A DNA stretch of 46,944 bases from Candidatus Adiutrix sp. (GCA_031261565.1 JAISJK010000084.1:1-46944); one strand, 5' to 3'. Counted from the stretch's first letter, positions 24,148 to 33,097 are shown. Notes: generated from the letters alone by a model not told the origin. Numbers and translations: made by a program.

Positions 24148-24801
24148 ATGAATATTGCCGACATGTTCCAACACGCCGACCCTGTGGTGCAGACAGTCAT
24201 GACGCTTTTACTGCTGGCTTCCGTCAGTTCCTGGTGTGTTATCTTTGAAAAAATCGTCATTTTAAGACGCACCGGCCGCGAAGTGCGGCACTTTAAAAAG
24301 GTCGCGGCCGGCCTGGCCGAGAGCCAGGGTCTGGATCAGTTGGCCGATTTTAGCCGTGGCCTGGCCGAATCCGGTTTTCAGGAAAGCCGTGATCAGGCCG
24401 GCCGGGAAACCAGGGCCGACTTCCGCGAGCGGGTGGAGAGAAGCATGCGGGCCGCCCTGGCCGGACGCCTGGATCAGTTGAACAACCGGGTGCTGTTTCT
24501 GGCCACGGTGGGGGCCATCTCTCCCTTCGTCGGCCTTTTCGGCACTGTCTGGGGCATAATGCACAGTTTCGCGGGCATCGCCGCCACCGGAGAAACCTCT
24601 CTGGCCGTGGTGGCCCCGGGCATCGCCGAGGCCCTCTTCGCCACGGCCATGGGCCTGGTGGCGGCCATCCCGGCTGTGGTGGCCTACAACAAAATAGCCG
24701 GCTCAATTAAAAAAATCGGCCAACAAACTGCGGCCGGCATCAGTGATTTGGGCAACCGCCTGGCCGGCCGTCATTTTGCCAGCCTGGAAAACGCGTCTTA
24801 A
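24148..24801 (+). CDS. exbB: ExbB/TolQ-family proton channel protein
   Basis: 217 aa. It has an N-terminal membrane helix (VMTLLLLASVSSWCVIFEKI), a cytoplasmic loop of about 90 residues, then two helices around VGAISPFVGLFGTVWGIMHSF and ALFATAMGLVAAIPAVVAY, the MotA/TolQ/ExbB signature. With ExbD it uses the proton gradient to energise TonB. The sequence alone resembles TolQ as much as ExbB. I call it ExbB because the third gene is a TonB-like protein, no tolB or pal follows, and a TonB-dependent receptor is encoded convergently. Confidence 0.87.
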   Translation: MNIADMFQHADPVVQTVMTLLLLASVSSWCVIFEKIVILRRTGREVRHFKKVAAGLAESQGLDQLADFSRGLAESGFQESRDQAGRETRADFRERVERSMRAALAGRLDQLNNRVLFLATVGAISPFVGLFGTVWGIMHSFAGIAATGETSLAVVAPGIAEALFATAMGLVAAIPAVVAYNKIAGSIKKIGQQTAAGISDLGNRLAGRHFASLENAS

Positions 24802-24816
24802 AGGGAGGAATCAAAT

Positions 24817-25251
24817 ATGGAAAAAGAATTTCTGGCCGGCTCCGACGACCTGGGCCCGATGGCCGACATCAATGTCACGCCCTTTATCGACATCATGCTG
24901 GTGCTCCTGATCATCTTCATGGTCACGGCCCCGTTGATGCTGGGTGGCGTGCCGATCAATCTGCCCAAAAGCCTCGGCCCGGCCCTGTTGCGGCCCGAGG
25001 AGCCCCTGGTGGTCAGCCTGGACGCCGCCAGCCGCATTTTCGTAGAGAAAAAAGAAGTGACCGCACCCGCCCGGCTGGAATTTTTCAAGCGGTTGGCCCG
25101 GGAATCGGCCACCGGCGAGGTTTATGTCCGGGGAGATGGAGAGGTCAAGTATGCTCGAATGATGGAACTCATGGGCGAATTGGGCCAGGCCGGCTTCGCC
25201 AGGGTTACTCTGGTGACCAGCCCTCGTCCAGACGAGCCGGTTCACCAGTAA
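24817..25251 (+). CDS. exbD: ExbD/TolR-family protein
   Basis: 144 aa. After a short acidic N-terminus comes MADINVTPFIDIMLVLLIIFM, one membrane helix whose Asp (FID) is the proton-carrying residue of the family. The periplasmic remainder (about residues 45-144) is the ExbD/TolR dimerisation domain. GGGAGG sits just before the start. The gap to exbB is 15 nt and to tonB 18 nt, consistent with one operon. Confidence 0.9.
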   Translation: MEKEFLAGSDDLGPMADINVTPFIDIMLVLLIIFMVTAPLMLGGVPINLPKSLGPALLRPEEPLVVSLDAASRIFVEKKEVTAPARLEFFKRLARESATGEVYVRGDGEVKYARMMELMGELGQAGFARVTLVTSPRPDEPVHQ

Positions 25252-25269
25252 TATTGATCAGGCATCCCC

Positions 25270-26034
25270 ATGCGTCTGCACCGCGATCAAGTGGTTTTCG
25301 GCTATGCGGCAGCAGCGGCCATGCTGCTGCATCTGGTGGTGGCGGCCGGGGTGATCCTGGCCGGGGTGGGGCGGGAGACCGAGATCCGGCAGACTCTGGC
25401 CGTGATGGATTTCGTTTATGATGAAGGCGGAGGCCAGGCCGGGGCCGGCGGATCTGAGCCCACCCCGGCGGATTCCGAGCCGGAGCCGACGCCGCCCCTA
25501 GAGCCGTTAACGGTTCCGGAAACCATCCAGAGCCGAGCCGAGACATCTCTGCCGGAGGAGGCCGCGCCGTCAGTGCAGCCGCCCTCTACGGCCAAATCCA
25601 AATCACCCGCAGTAGCCAGGCCCAAGGCTAAAACTTTGGCCCGGGCCGAAAATCAGGCGGCCTCCGACGACCGGGGCCGGAGCGAATCCGGGCCGGGCCG
25701 GGCCGGCGCCGACGGCGGGGGTGGCCACGGCCAGGGCGACTCTAACGCCTTCAGGGCTTACATGGGGCAGATATTGCACAAAATGGAACGGGGGAAGAAA
25801 TATCCCCCGGCGGCCAGGGCCCGCAAGCTCACCGGGGTGGCCAAAGTTCATCTGGTGGTGGATCGCGGCGGCCGGGTGCTGTCGTCAAGCCTGGCCAAAA
25901 GTTCCGGCCACCCCGAATTGGACGCCGAAGTGCTGGCTCTGGTCCGCCGGGTCTCTCCCCTGCCCTCTTTTCCCGGGGAGATGACCCAGGCCAGCATCAA
26001 ATTGACGATTCCAGTCAATTTCAGCCTGCATTAG
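25270..26034 (+). CDS. tonB: TonB-family energy transducer
   Basis: 254 aa. The N-terminal helix (FGYAAAAAMLLHLVVAAGVILAG) contains a His in the position typical of TonB. A Pro/Glu then Lys/Gly-rich spacer covers about 55-155 and would span the periplasm. The C-terminal TonB domain (about 165-254) shows TGVAKVHLVVDRGGRVLSS and SSGHPELDAEVLALVRR. It should couple ExbBD to outer-membrane receptors, most likely the one at 29296-31566. The stop is only 22 nt from the end of the convergent flavodoxin gene. Confidence 0.88.
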   Translation: MRLHRDQVVFGYAAAAAMLLHLVVAAGVILAGVGRETEIRQTLAVMDFVYDEGGGQAGAGGSEPTPADSEPEPTPPLEPLTVPETIQSRAETSLPEEAAPSVQPPSTAKSKSPAVARPKAKTLARAENQAASDDRGRSESGPGRAGADGGGGHGQGDSNAFRAYMGQILHKMERGKKYPPAARARKLTGVAKVHLVVDRGGRVLSSSLAKSSGHPELDAEVLALVRRVSPLPSFPGEMTQASIKLTIPVNFSLH

Positions 26035-26056
26035 ACCAGAGGCAAAGCTTCATCAG

Positions 26057-26572
26057 TCATTTTTTAATTTGAAGATCGCGCGCGAAGGCCCGGGCCCGCT
26101 CCAGATCCAGCTCATCGGGATGCTTGGCGGCTTCGTCCAGGCGGGCCTGGCGCTCCGGGGTCATCTGGACATGGGGATGGTCGGGCGGCAGCATCGTTTT
26201 CATACGCTCCAGCAGGGCCGGATCCACCCGGCCCTGGCAGCGGAAGTGCCCCAGCACCTGATTGCCGCCTTCGGCCAGCCGCTTGGCGGTGTCGGCCGCC
26301 ACCTCATCGGCGTGCGGGGAATCGGGGTAAGCCCCCAGCGTGAAAAAGAAGCCTGTCCGGCAGTTTTTCATTTTAGCCAAATAACCGAGCATGGCCGCGT
26401 CGGCCTGGCCTCGATCCACCCAGAAGCCGGGTAGCACCAGGTCGAAACCAACCGGTTCCGGGGCCTCTTGGACATTGACGCAGAGCGTGCCCTCCGGCAG
26501 GGCCGGCAGGAGCCCCTCGGCCACCCGCCGGGTGTTGCCGGTGAGAGAAGAATAGACAACAATGGTTTTCAT
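26057..26572 (-). CDS. Flavodoxin-family protein (HmuF/BilS-like)
   Basis: 171 aa. The FMN phosphate loop SSLTGNTRRVA (9-19) is clear, and GFWVDRGQAD and FTLGAYPDSPHADEV match the other flavin-contact loops. It is a small electron carrier of the kind found beside anaerobic haem and bilin enzymes (HmuF of Fusobacterium, BilS of gut bacteria). It ends the hutW operon, so it is a natural electron donor for HutW. The start ATG has AAAGGA 8 nt upstream. The precise partner is inferred. Confidence 0.85.
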   Translation of the reverse strand: MKTIVVYSSLTGNTRRVAEGLLPALPEGTLCVNVQEAPEPVGFDLVLPGFWVDRGQADAAMLGYLAKMKNCRTGFFFTLGAYPDSPHADEVAADTAKRLAEGGNQVLGHFRCQGRVDPALLERMKTMLPPDHPHVQMTPERQARLDEAAKHPDELDLERARAFARDLQIKK

Positions 26573-26595
26573 GCTTTAATCCTTTCGGTTAGGTT

Positions 26596-27993
26596 TTAGG
26601 CCGGATCCGGAAGCCGCAGATGGGCGTCGGCGCACAGGCGGCCCAGCTCCAGATCGTGAGTGATGACCAGCACGGCCAGGCCGCGTTGAGCCGCCTTTTT
26701 TATTTCCCCGGCCATCAGCAAAAGGCTATGCCCGTCCAGCCCGCTGGTGGGCTCGTCCAGAATCAGCAACCGGGCCGGGGCGGCCAAGCCGGCCGCCACC
26801 ACCAGCCGCTGTTTCTCACCGCCGGAGAGCGACTGGGGGTGACGCTCGGCCAGGCCGCTCAAACCGAATTCCGCCAAAACGGCCACCGCTTCGGCGTCCA
26901 CCGGCCGGCGGCCATGGCTGATGGCCAGGGTCAGGCCGACTTCGGCCCGCAGGCTGGGCATGTATAGCTGATGGTCGGCGTTTTGCAGCACCACCTGGCA
27001 GAGTTCCCCGGCCGAGGCCGCAGTTTCGCCGTCCCAGCGGATTTGCCCGTCGGCTGGCTTTTCCAGGCCGGCCAGCAGACGGGCCAGGGTGGTTTTGCCC
27101 CGACCGCTGGGGCCGGTGAGCACAGTCACCCGGCCGTAGGGTAGGCGGGCCGAAAAATCGTGAAAAAGCGTCTCCTGGCCGGGCCAGGCGAAACTGAGGC
27201 GATCCAGCGCCACTCCCGGCTCAGTCGCCCTCTCGTCCAGACCGGCTTCCAACGGCGGCGAAGGTTCCAAGCTCCTCAGGTGTAGGCGCTCCCGCCTGCC
27301 CTCGGCCCGCAGACTGCCCCAATCGCCGGACAGGGCCACCCGCCCCTCCTCCAAAACCAGCACCTGATCGACCAGCCCGGACAGCCAGCTCAAGCGGTGG
27401 TCGGCGATCACCAGGCTCAGGCCCGAGGTTTTGAGAGCTGCCAGGGTTGCCCCCAAATCGGCGATGGAATCAGGATCAAGGTTGGCGGTGGGCTCATCCA
27501 AAAGCAACAGTTTGGGCCTCCAGGCGGTGAGGCCGGCCAGCACCACCTTCTGTTTTTGCCCCTCCGACAATTGAAAAACGGAACGATCCCGAATGGCCGC
27601 CAGCCCGAAACGATCCAGGGCTTCCTCCACCAGTCCGGAGGCCCGGGGCCCGGTTATCCCCCGGCACCGCAGAGTCAGGGCCACTTCTTCGGCCACCGAG
27701 GCGGCTAGAAACTGGGCTTCCGGGTTCTGAAGCATCAGGCCCACCCGCAGGCCCCAGTCCGCCAGGCTCATTTGGGACGGCTCCTCGCCGTCCAACCTCA
27801 CCTGGCCGCTCAAATCTCCCTTGAAATAATGCGGCACCAGGCCCGACAGAATGGACAGGAGAGTGCTTTTGCCGCTACCGCTGGCCCCGGTCAAGAGCAG
27901 GATCCGGCCGGGCGCCAATTCCAGATGGAGCTCCGCCAGGGCCGGGCGGTCGGCGTGGGCGTGGCGATAGCCGACATTTTCAAGCCGCAACAT
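26596..27993 (-). CDS. ECF transporter ATPase with two fused ABC domains (EcfA1-A2)
   Basis: 465 aa cytoplasmic protein that powers an energy-coupling factor importer. ABC domain 1 has Walker [10 protein letters not shown] (36-44), signature LSEGQKQ and Walker B LLLLDEPTANLD. Domain 2 (from about 245) has GPSGRGKTT, LSGGEKQR and LLILDEPTSGLD. Both sites look intact. One chain thus supplies what is often two subunits. The ATG at 27991-27993 overlaps the EcfT stop by 14 nt. The substrate is set by the S component encoded two genes upstream. Confidence 0.92.
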   Translation of the reverse strand: MLRLENVGYRHAHADRPALAELHLELAPGRILLLTGASGSGKSTLLSILSGLVPHYFKGDLSGQVRLDGEEPSQMSLADWGLRVGLMLQNPEAQFLAASVAEEVALTLRCRGITGPRASGLVEEALDRFGLAAIRDRSVFQLSEGQKQKVVLAGLTAWRPKLLLLDEPTANLDPDSIADLGATLAALKTSGLSLVIADHRLSWLSGLVDQVLVLEEGRVALSGDWGSLRAEGRRERLHLRSLEPSPPLEAGLDERATEPGVALDRLSFAWPGQETLFHDFSARLPYGRVTVLTGPSGRGKTTLARLLAGLEKPADGQIRWDGETAASAGELCQVVLQNADHQLYMPSLRAEVGLTLAISHGRRPVDAEAVAVLAEFGLSGLAERHPQSLSGGEKQRLVVAAGLAAPARLLILDEPTSGLDGHSLLLMAGEIKKAAQRGLAVLVITHDLELGRLCADAHLRLPDPA

Positions 27994-28720
27994 GGCCCGC
28001 CTCCAGGAGCGCGGCCGTGACCAGAGTCAGGACGGCGGCCAGCATCACCCCCCGGTCGGAGGCGCTCCAGGTCAGTTCCGCCCGTCCGAAATCAGTTTCG
28101 GCCGAAAGCCCTTTCAATTCCGAGGCCACCGCCAGTTCGTCAGCGGAACGGATCAGCCGGACCACCAGGGGCAGAAAGATGACCCGCCACCAGACCACTG
28201 GCCGGACTAGCCAGAACCGCAGGCCGCCCCGCCCCCGGAAACGCAGGGTCACGGCCTCGCGCAGTTGTTTAAAGTCGCTGAGAAAAGTGGGGATGAAGCG
28301 CAGGGTGACGATGAGGGGCAATTTGAGCAAACCCGGCAGTTTCAGACGGTTCAGGGTGCCAGCCAGGCCGGTGAGGCTGGTTTGCAGGGCCAGAGGCAGG
28401 ACAAGGTTGAGAGTCAGACCCAGGCGGCCGAAGGGTAGCAGCGCCAGACTGAAAGTGTCGCCCCGCATGGCTTCAAAAATGAAACCCATCAGCCAGACCC
28501 CGGCCAGCCCCGACAGGGCCAGGAGGCTTAGGAAGAAATAGGCCCAGAGAGCGGTTCTGACCCGAAGCTGCAGGAGCAGATAGACCATTGAGGCCGCTAT
28601 CAGCACGGCCAGGGCCGCGAAATCGCGCGCGACCAGAGCGGCCACCGAGCCGGCCAGGGCCAGGATCAGGCGCGTTTCCGGGGCCAGTTTCAGGCCGTCA
28701 ATTCTGAATAAGCCCGGCAT
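27980..28720 (-). CDS. ECF transporter transmembrane component EcfT
   Basis: 246 aa. The start ATG 28718-28720 (MPGLFRIDGLKL) is chosen because AGGGAG lies 8 nt upstream; the longer frame to 28852 runs inside the S-component gene. There are five or six membrane segments. Cytoplasmic helices with REAVTLRFRGRGG and ADELAVASELKGLSAETD match the coupling helices of EcfT that contact the two ATPase domains. It overlaps the S component by 23 nt and the ATPase by 14 nt. Confidence 0.87.
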   Translation of the reverse strand: MPGLFRIDGLKLAPETRLILALAGSVAALVARDFAALAVLIAASMVYLLLQLRVRTALWAYFFLSLLALSGLAGVWLMGFIFEAMRGDTFSLALLPFGRLGLTLNLVLPLALQTSLTGLAGTLNRLKLPGLLKLPLIVTLRFIPTFLSDFKQLREAVTLRFRGRGGLRFWLVRPVVWWRVIFLPLVVRLIRSADELAVASELKGLSAETDFGRAELTWSASDRGVMLAAVLTLVTAALLEAGHVAA

Positions 28721-29327
28721 GGCGTAACTCCCTGACCATTCGCAGACCGCCGAAGAGGCCCAGGCAAATGCCGAAATAACTGAGCAGGGAAATGACCGCG
28801 ACCATGGCCAGCAGGGCCGGCTGTTCGCGGATCCAGAGATAGGTGTAAGCAATGTGAATAACCCGGCTGGCCAATTCGCTCAAACCCACGGCCAGGGCCG
28901 CCAGCCAGGGGCGGCCCTGATAGCCGCCCAGGCTGCGGATTCCGACTTCCACCAGCAGGGTGGCCGCCATCAGGCTCGGCAGGGTGATCATGGTCTGGCC
29001 CATGAGAAAGAAAGCCAGCAGAGCCCCCACAGTGTTGGCCAGGGTCAGGGTTCCGGTTTTGGGCACCTTGACCAGGAGAACCACCCACAGGGCCGAAAAA
29101 AGAGCGCTTTTCAAGACCATGGTCACTGGGTTCATGCCGCCGCCCATCAGGGCCACCACCAAAGTGGCGGCTTTGGCCGCTCCGGCGAAGAGGCCGATAG
29201 TCACCAGGTCGCGGGTCTCAAACAGGCCCCGCCCGGTCCAGAGGGCGTTGCGCCAGTTAAAGGACTGCGGAGTGGCGGCCGCCCCGGCCTGAACCTTAGT
29301 ATTCAAAGCCAACCCCCCAAACCACAT
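28698..29327 (-). CDS. MptD/Trep_Strep-type ECF substrate-binding S component
   Basis: About 209 aa with five or six membrane segments. The family pattern begins with RDLVTIGLFAGAAKA, then GGGMNPVTMVLKSALFSALW, VKVPKTGTLTLAN and the end FGICLGLFGGLRMV. S components bind the vitamin-like substrate directly in the membrane; the substrate of this family is not established. The start is uncertain: no ATG, GTG or TTG lies between the receptor stop and the conserved region. I use ATG 29325-29327, which overlaps the receptor gene by 32 nt. The neighbours suggest haem or a related tetrapyrrole. Confidence 0.8.
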   Translation of the reverse strand: MWFGGLALNTKVQAGAAATPQSFNWRNALWTGRGLFETRDLVTIGLFAGAAKAATLVVALMGGGMNPVTMVLKSALFSALWVVLLVKVPKTGTLTLANTVGALLAFFLMGQTMITLPSLMAATLLVEVGIRSLGGYQGRPWLAALAVGLSELASRVIHIAYTYLWIREQPALLAMVAVISLLSYFGICLGLFGGLRMVRELRHAGLIQN

Positions 29328-31566
29328 GAAAGCCCGGGTCTTCAATGGTGTTGTCGGCCTGGGTGTAGGCCTTGTTGCCAATGTTGCGAAACGACAGAGA
29401 AGCGTTCCATTTATGATCTTCGCCCCACTGGGTGCCCAAGGTCAGGTTCAATGTCTGCCAGGCGCCATTCTTTTCAGTGACGAAGCCGTAATTGAGCGCC
29501 CCCCCGTCCTGGACATGGCCGAAGTCGCTGTCGTAATAGTGATCTTTGGCGCTGGAAGCCCAGTTCATATAAAGGTCGGCATAAACCAGTCGGGGGGCAG
29601 TCAACTGGCGTTCCCACTTCACTCCGACCCGGCCCTGAAATGGAGAGGCACCCGTGTCGCTGGTTTCATAGCTGATCCGCCGGCTGGTCTGCATATTGCC
29701 GGCCACGCTCGGCGCGTCAATGGTGTTGGTAATGCGGCGGTTGATCCAGGCCGCGCTGGTGTAGGGAGTCAGGCCATATTCTTCAAAGGTGTAATCCAGG
29801 CCCAGCTCAACGCCGAAAGTGCGGGCTTTGTCCACATTGGCGAACTGGGAATCTCCGTTACCGAGACTTTGAATGGTGATGAAATTTTTAGAGTCGGAAT
29901 AAAACGTGGCCAGGTCAAGATTCCAGGCACCGTTTTGAAAGCGGGCACCGATTTCGTAATTGTTTGAAGTTTCAGGCTCCAGATCCGGGTTGGGCAAAGT
30001 GCGGCCGGTCTGGCCGTGCACCGTGCCCAGATAGAGCTGGTTGATCGGCGGGAACCTGTAGCCCTGCGACCAGACAGCCCTCAGACTCCAGTCATCAAAG
30101 CCGGTGTACATCAACCCCACATTACCCACCAGACCGGAATCCTTGATGGATCGGCTACCGGGCAAATTCGGATTGTTGTTTTTCTTCAAACTTGAATCCA
30201 CCCAGGTCTGACGCAGGCCCACGGGCGCGGACCAGCCATCGGCAAAAAACCATTCATCCTGGAGGAAAAGGCCGACGGCGCTTTGCTCGGCCTGATAGTG
30301 GTAGGTCGCAACCTGAGCCGGGGTTAGTGAAGAAGCTCCCGTGGGCGGAATGACCAGAGTGTAGCCCCCTAAACGGTAGTCATCGGCTTTCAGCTCGTCT
30401 TTGTTGTAATCCAGGCCGGCAATGATGGAATGGTCGCCCAGATTCCATTCGCTCTGCAGACTGCCGCCGAAACTGTCCTGGTCGTTGAAAGTGCGGATAT
30501 CCTGATCCACGGTTACGGACATCATCCTCGTTCCCATGGAACCCATTGGGACGGCTAGCCAGTTATAGACATGAACATTGTTGTAAAAGTCTTTCTTCAT
30601 GTTCTGCATATAGGCGTTTAATTTCAGGCTGGTCAAGTGCTCGGTGAGATTGTTGAGCGTAAGGCCGGCGGTCAGCGATTCCCTGTCCCATTGGGGCAAA
30701 TACAGAGACACGTCTGTCTGGTTGTTCATCCAGCTGCGGCCGGAGGCAAAGGCCATGCCTCCAGCCATGTTGGTGGGAATGTGGATTTCGCTCTCATAGC
30801 GGTCGGCTCTGACAAAAAAAGAGCCATCGTCCCAATCATAGCCCACCTGCCCCGAGTAGTACCTGTTTTTATATTCCGAATTCTCCACCGTTCCGCTGCC
30901 GGTTTTTAGTTTGCCGGCGTTCAGCCCGCTGCCTGAGAACCGGTAATTGAAACCATTGGACGAGCCGAAAATTGAGCTTTGAATGTCAACGCTTTTAGTG
31001 GCGGAATCCGCCACGAAATTCTGACTGAAGCCCACGGGCTTGTCCCCGCCCTTCTTGGTGATGATGTTGACCACCCCGCCTATGGCTTCCGAACCATACA
31101 GCACCGAAGCCGGCCCCTTGATGACTTCAATGCGCTCAATCTGGCTGTTGTCGATCAAAATGGCCGAGCCGCTCATGCTTTTCTGCTCCGACACTTTGAC
31201 CCCGTCTATAAGCACCAGGGAGCGCATGGGGCTTTCGCTGCGTATCATAACTCTCTTGCCGCCCGGCATACCCCCGTCCATAACCGTGACCCCCGGCACC
31301 TTGGCCAGGGCCTCGGCCACATTGGTAGTTGGTTCCCGTTTGATATCCTCGCCGCTGACCACGCCCACGCTCATGGGCACTTCCATCAGGTCTTTTTCCG
31401 TGCGGGTGGCTGTGACGGTCACTTCCCGGGTTTCCACGGCCCGTATTTCAGACGATTCGCCCTCCTCCCGGCCCTGGGCCCAAAGGATGGCGGGGGCCGG
31501 CCCGATCAGGGTCAGGCTCAGCAGGGTTGAGGCCAGGGCCAGGCTTTGTTTCGATAAGGCCATCAT
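29296..31566 (-). CDS. TonB-dependent outer-membrane receptor, probably for haem
   Basis: 756 aa. A signal peptide (about 1-31) is followed by a TonB-box-like EVTVTATR, a plug domain (about 60-170: LAKVPGVTVMDGG, VLIDGVKV, IERIEVIKGPASVLYGSEAIGGVVNIIT) and a 22-strand-type barrel ending in the aromatic FEY. In the barrel, YRFPPINQLY and LPNPDLEPE match the FRAP and NPNL boxes of haem receptors, with a His between them (GTVHGQTG). FRAP/NPNL-like boxes also occur in siderophore receptors, so haem is likely rather than proven. Starts at the first of two ATGs after GGGAG. It lies 15 nt behind hutW. Confidence 0.9.
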   Translation of the reverse strand: MMALSKQSLALASTLLSLTLIGPAPAILWAQGREEGESSEIRAVETREVTVTATRTEKDLMEVPMSVGVVSGEDIKREPTTNVAEALAKVPGVTVMDGGMPGGKRVMIRSESPMRSLVLIDGVKVSEQKSMSGSAILIDNSQIERIEVIKGPASVLYGSEAIGGVVNIITKKGGDKPVGFSQNFVADSATKSVDIQSSIFGSSNGFNYRFSGSGLNAGKLKTGSGTVENSEYKNRYYSGQVGYDWDDGSFFVRADRYESEIHIPTNMAGGMAFASGRSWMNNQTDVSLYLPQWDRESLTAGLTLNNLTEHLTSLKLNAYMQNMKKDFYNNVHVYNWLAVPMGSMGTRMMSVTVDQDIRTFNDQDSFGGSLQSEWNLGDHSIIAGLDYNKDELKADDYRLGGYTLVIPPTGASSLTPAQVATYHYQAEQSAVGLFLQDEWFFADGWSAPVGLRQTWVDSSLKKNNNPNLPGSRSIKDSGLVGNVGLMYTGFDDWSLRAVWSQGYRFPPINQLYLGTVHGQTGRTLPNPDLEPETSNNYEIGARFQNGAWNLDLATFYSDSKNFITIQSLGNGDSQFANVDKARTFGVELGLDYTFEEYGLTPYTSAAWINRRITNTIDAPSVAGNMQTSRRISYETSDTGASPFQGRVGVKWERQLTAPRLVYADLYMNWASSAKDHYYDSDFGHVQDGGALNYGFVTEKNGAWQTLNLTLGTQWGEDHKWNASLSFRNIGNKAYTQADNTIEDPGFHVVWGVGFEY

Positions 31567-31581
31567 AATTCATGCTCCCTT

Positions 31582-32958
31582 TCAAATATGGCGACTGGCC
31601 GTCTCAATGACGGCCTGAGTCAGATTGACGCCCCAAAAGCGCCCGCTTACGGTCATGTTCAGCCACTCTCCGTCAAGCTCAATCAGGCCCTGATCCCGCC
31701 AGTTGGCCAACAGGGCGGTCAGGAGACCGGGCTCAACGCCGAAATCATCCATTAACTTCAGGTAATTCAGATAACCCTGCTCCATTTGTTCCACGACCAG
31801 GCCGGCCAGCCGATGGTTGGGTGCCGGAGGGGTTAAAAGATCGGGCGTGAAATCCCCCTGTTCGGCCCGTTTCAGGTATCGCTCCACCTGAGGCTGGCGA
31901 TAATAACTCCAGCCGGCCCAGAAGCCCCCGGCCCCGGCACCTAGGCCCAGACAGTCGCCCCGGCGCTTGGCCCAGGGGTTGTAGAGATTCCTTTCCCGAA
32001 AAGTGCCGGCGAAGTGACTGAGGCTGAGTTGGCGCCAGCGCTGGCCCAATAGCCATTCACCGGCCCGGCGGTAGTATTCACCCTGCTCATTCAGAGCGGC
32101 GGCCGGCGGCAGCCTCCCCTCTCTGATCCGGCGATCCAGAGGAGCGCCGGGGAAGACGTTGAGCTGGTAGGTATCCAGCCCGTCCAGGCCCAGACCAACG
32201 GCGGTCTGAAGGTCGGCCACAAAATCGTCCGGGCTCTGGCCGGGGAGGCCATAAATGAGGTCAATGACAATGGCGGCCTTCTGATGGGAGATGAGGTTGC
32301 TCAATAATTTAACGACCGTGGCCCGGTCACTGACCCGCCCTAGCGAACGGCGCACCTGGGTGTCAAAACTCTGAACGCCGATGGAAAAACGATTAAAACC
32401 GGCCGCCAGAAAGCCGGCCGCCCGCTCCGGAGTGAAGTCGTGCAGCCGCCCTTCCAGAGTCATTTCGCAGTCATTGGCCAAATCAAAATTAGCCCGGAGG
32501 GCGGCCATGAGTCTGGCCAGCAGCTCCGGCTCCACAGCCGAAGGAGTGCCTCCGCCCAGATAGATGACCCGCACCGGCTCGCCGCCGGTCGGCCGCCGTG
32601 ACATTTGGCGGCTTTCTTCCACCAGGGCCTCAATGTAGGCGGCGCAGAGTTCTCCGTCCGGGCGGCGGCCGGCGAAACCGCAGTAGAGACACTGGTTACG
32701 GCAGAAGGGCAGATGAATATAAATCCCCAGGCCCTGTGGGGCCGGTCTGGCCAACAGACTGGCGAAGGCGGCTGAAGTTTCCCTATCGGCCAGAGGCGTT
32801 GAGTCGGAGCCGGCGTGAATGGTGAATTTACGGTCAAAAGCCTCGGCCAGAGGCCGGTCAGTGGCCCGAGCCATAAATTCGGCCGGGGCGGCTCCGCCGG
32901 CCAGAGCCGGGCCGGGCCAGAAGGTCTTTAAGGGCTTAATCGCCTGGATGTTGTTCAT
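31582..32958 (-). CDS. hutW: HutW/ChuW-like radical SAM enzyme for anaerobic haem use
   Basis: 458 aa, HemN-like family. The radical SAM motif is Cys86-x3-Cys90-x2-Cys93 followed by Gly-Phe (CRNQCLYCGF); true HemN has a fourth Cys where this has Phe, as in HutW/ChuW. GGGTPSAVEP, VQSFD and DLIYGLPGQ complete the HemN-type barrel. ChuW and HutW open the haem ring without oxygen by a methyl-transfer reaction using reduced flavodoxin, releasing iron. It is first in the operon hutW-receptor-S-T-A-flavodoxin. The N-terminal extension (about 1-75) is longer than in coproporphyrinogen dehydrogenases. Confidence 0.87.
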   Translation of the reverse strand: MNNIQAIKPLKTFWPGPALAGGAAPAEFMARATDRPLAEAFDRKFTIHAGSDSTPLADRETSAAFASLLARPAPQGLGIYIHLPFCRNQCLYCGFAGRRPDGELCAAYIEALVEESRQMSRRPTGGEPVRVIYLGGGTPSAVEPELLARLMAALRANFDLANDCEMTLEGRLHDFTPERAAGFLAAGFNRFSIGVQSFDTQVRRSLGRVSDRATVVKLLSNLISHQKAAIVIDLIYGLPGQSPDDFVADLQTAVGLGLDGLDTYQLNVFPGAPLDRRIREGRLPPAAALNEQGEYYRRAGEWLLGQRWRQLSLSHFAGTFRERNLYNPWAKRRGDCLGLGAGAGGFWAGWSYYRQPQVERYLKRAEQGDFTPDLLTPPAPNHRLAGLVVEQMEQGYLNYLKLMDDFGVEPGLLTALLANWRDQGLIELDGEWLNMTVSGRFWGVNLTQAVIETASRHI

Positions 32959-33097
32959 ATCGCACCTGATATTTCAAAGATTTCCGCCACGGAGACAAAA
33001 CTGGGCCCTCGGCCCGGAAGGCTAAAATTTTCCTGGCCGCTAAAACTTCGGAATTTGTCCGTGGTCGAGGTTTGACCTCAAATGTTATTGATTCTTA

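Noticed and set aside
24148-26034. Reading exbB-exbD-tonB as the tolQ-tolR-tolA division complex
   Set aside because: The third protein has a compact TonB C-terminal domain and no long TolA helix, tolB and pal are absent, and a TonB-dependent receptor is encoded convergently. TolQ/R identity cannot be fully excluded by sequence.
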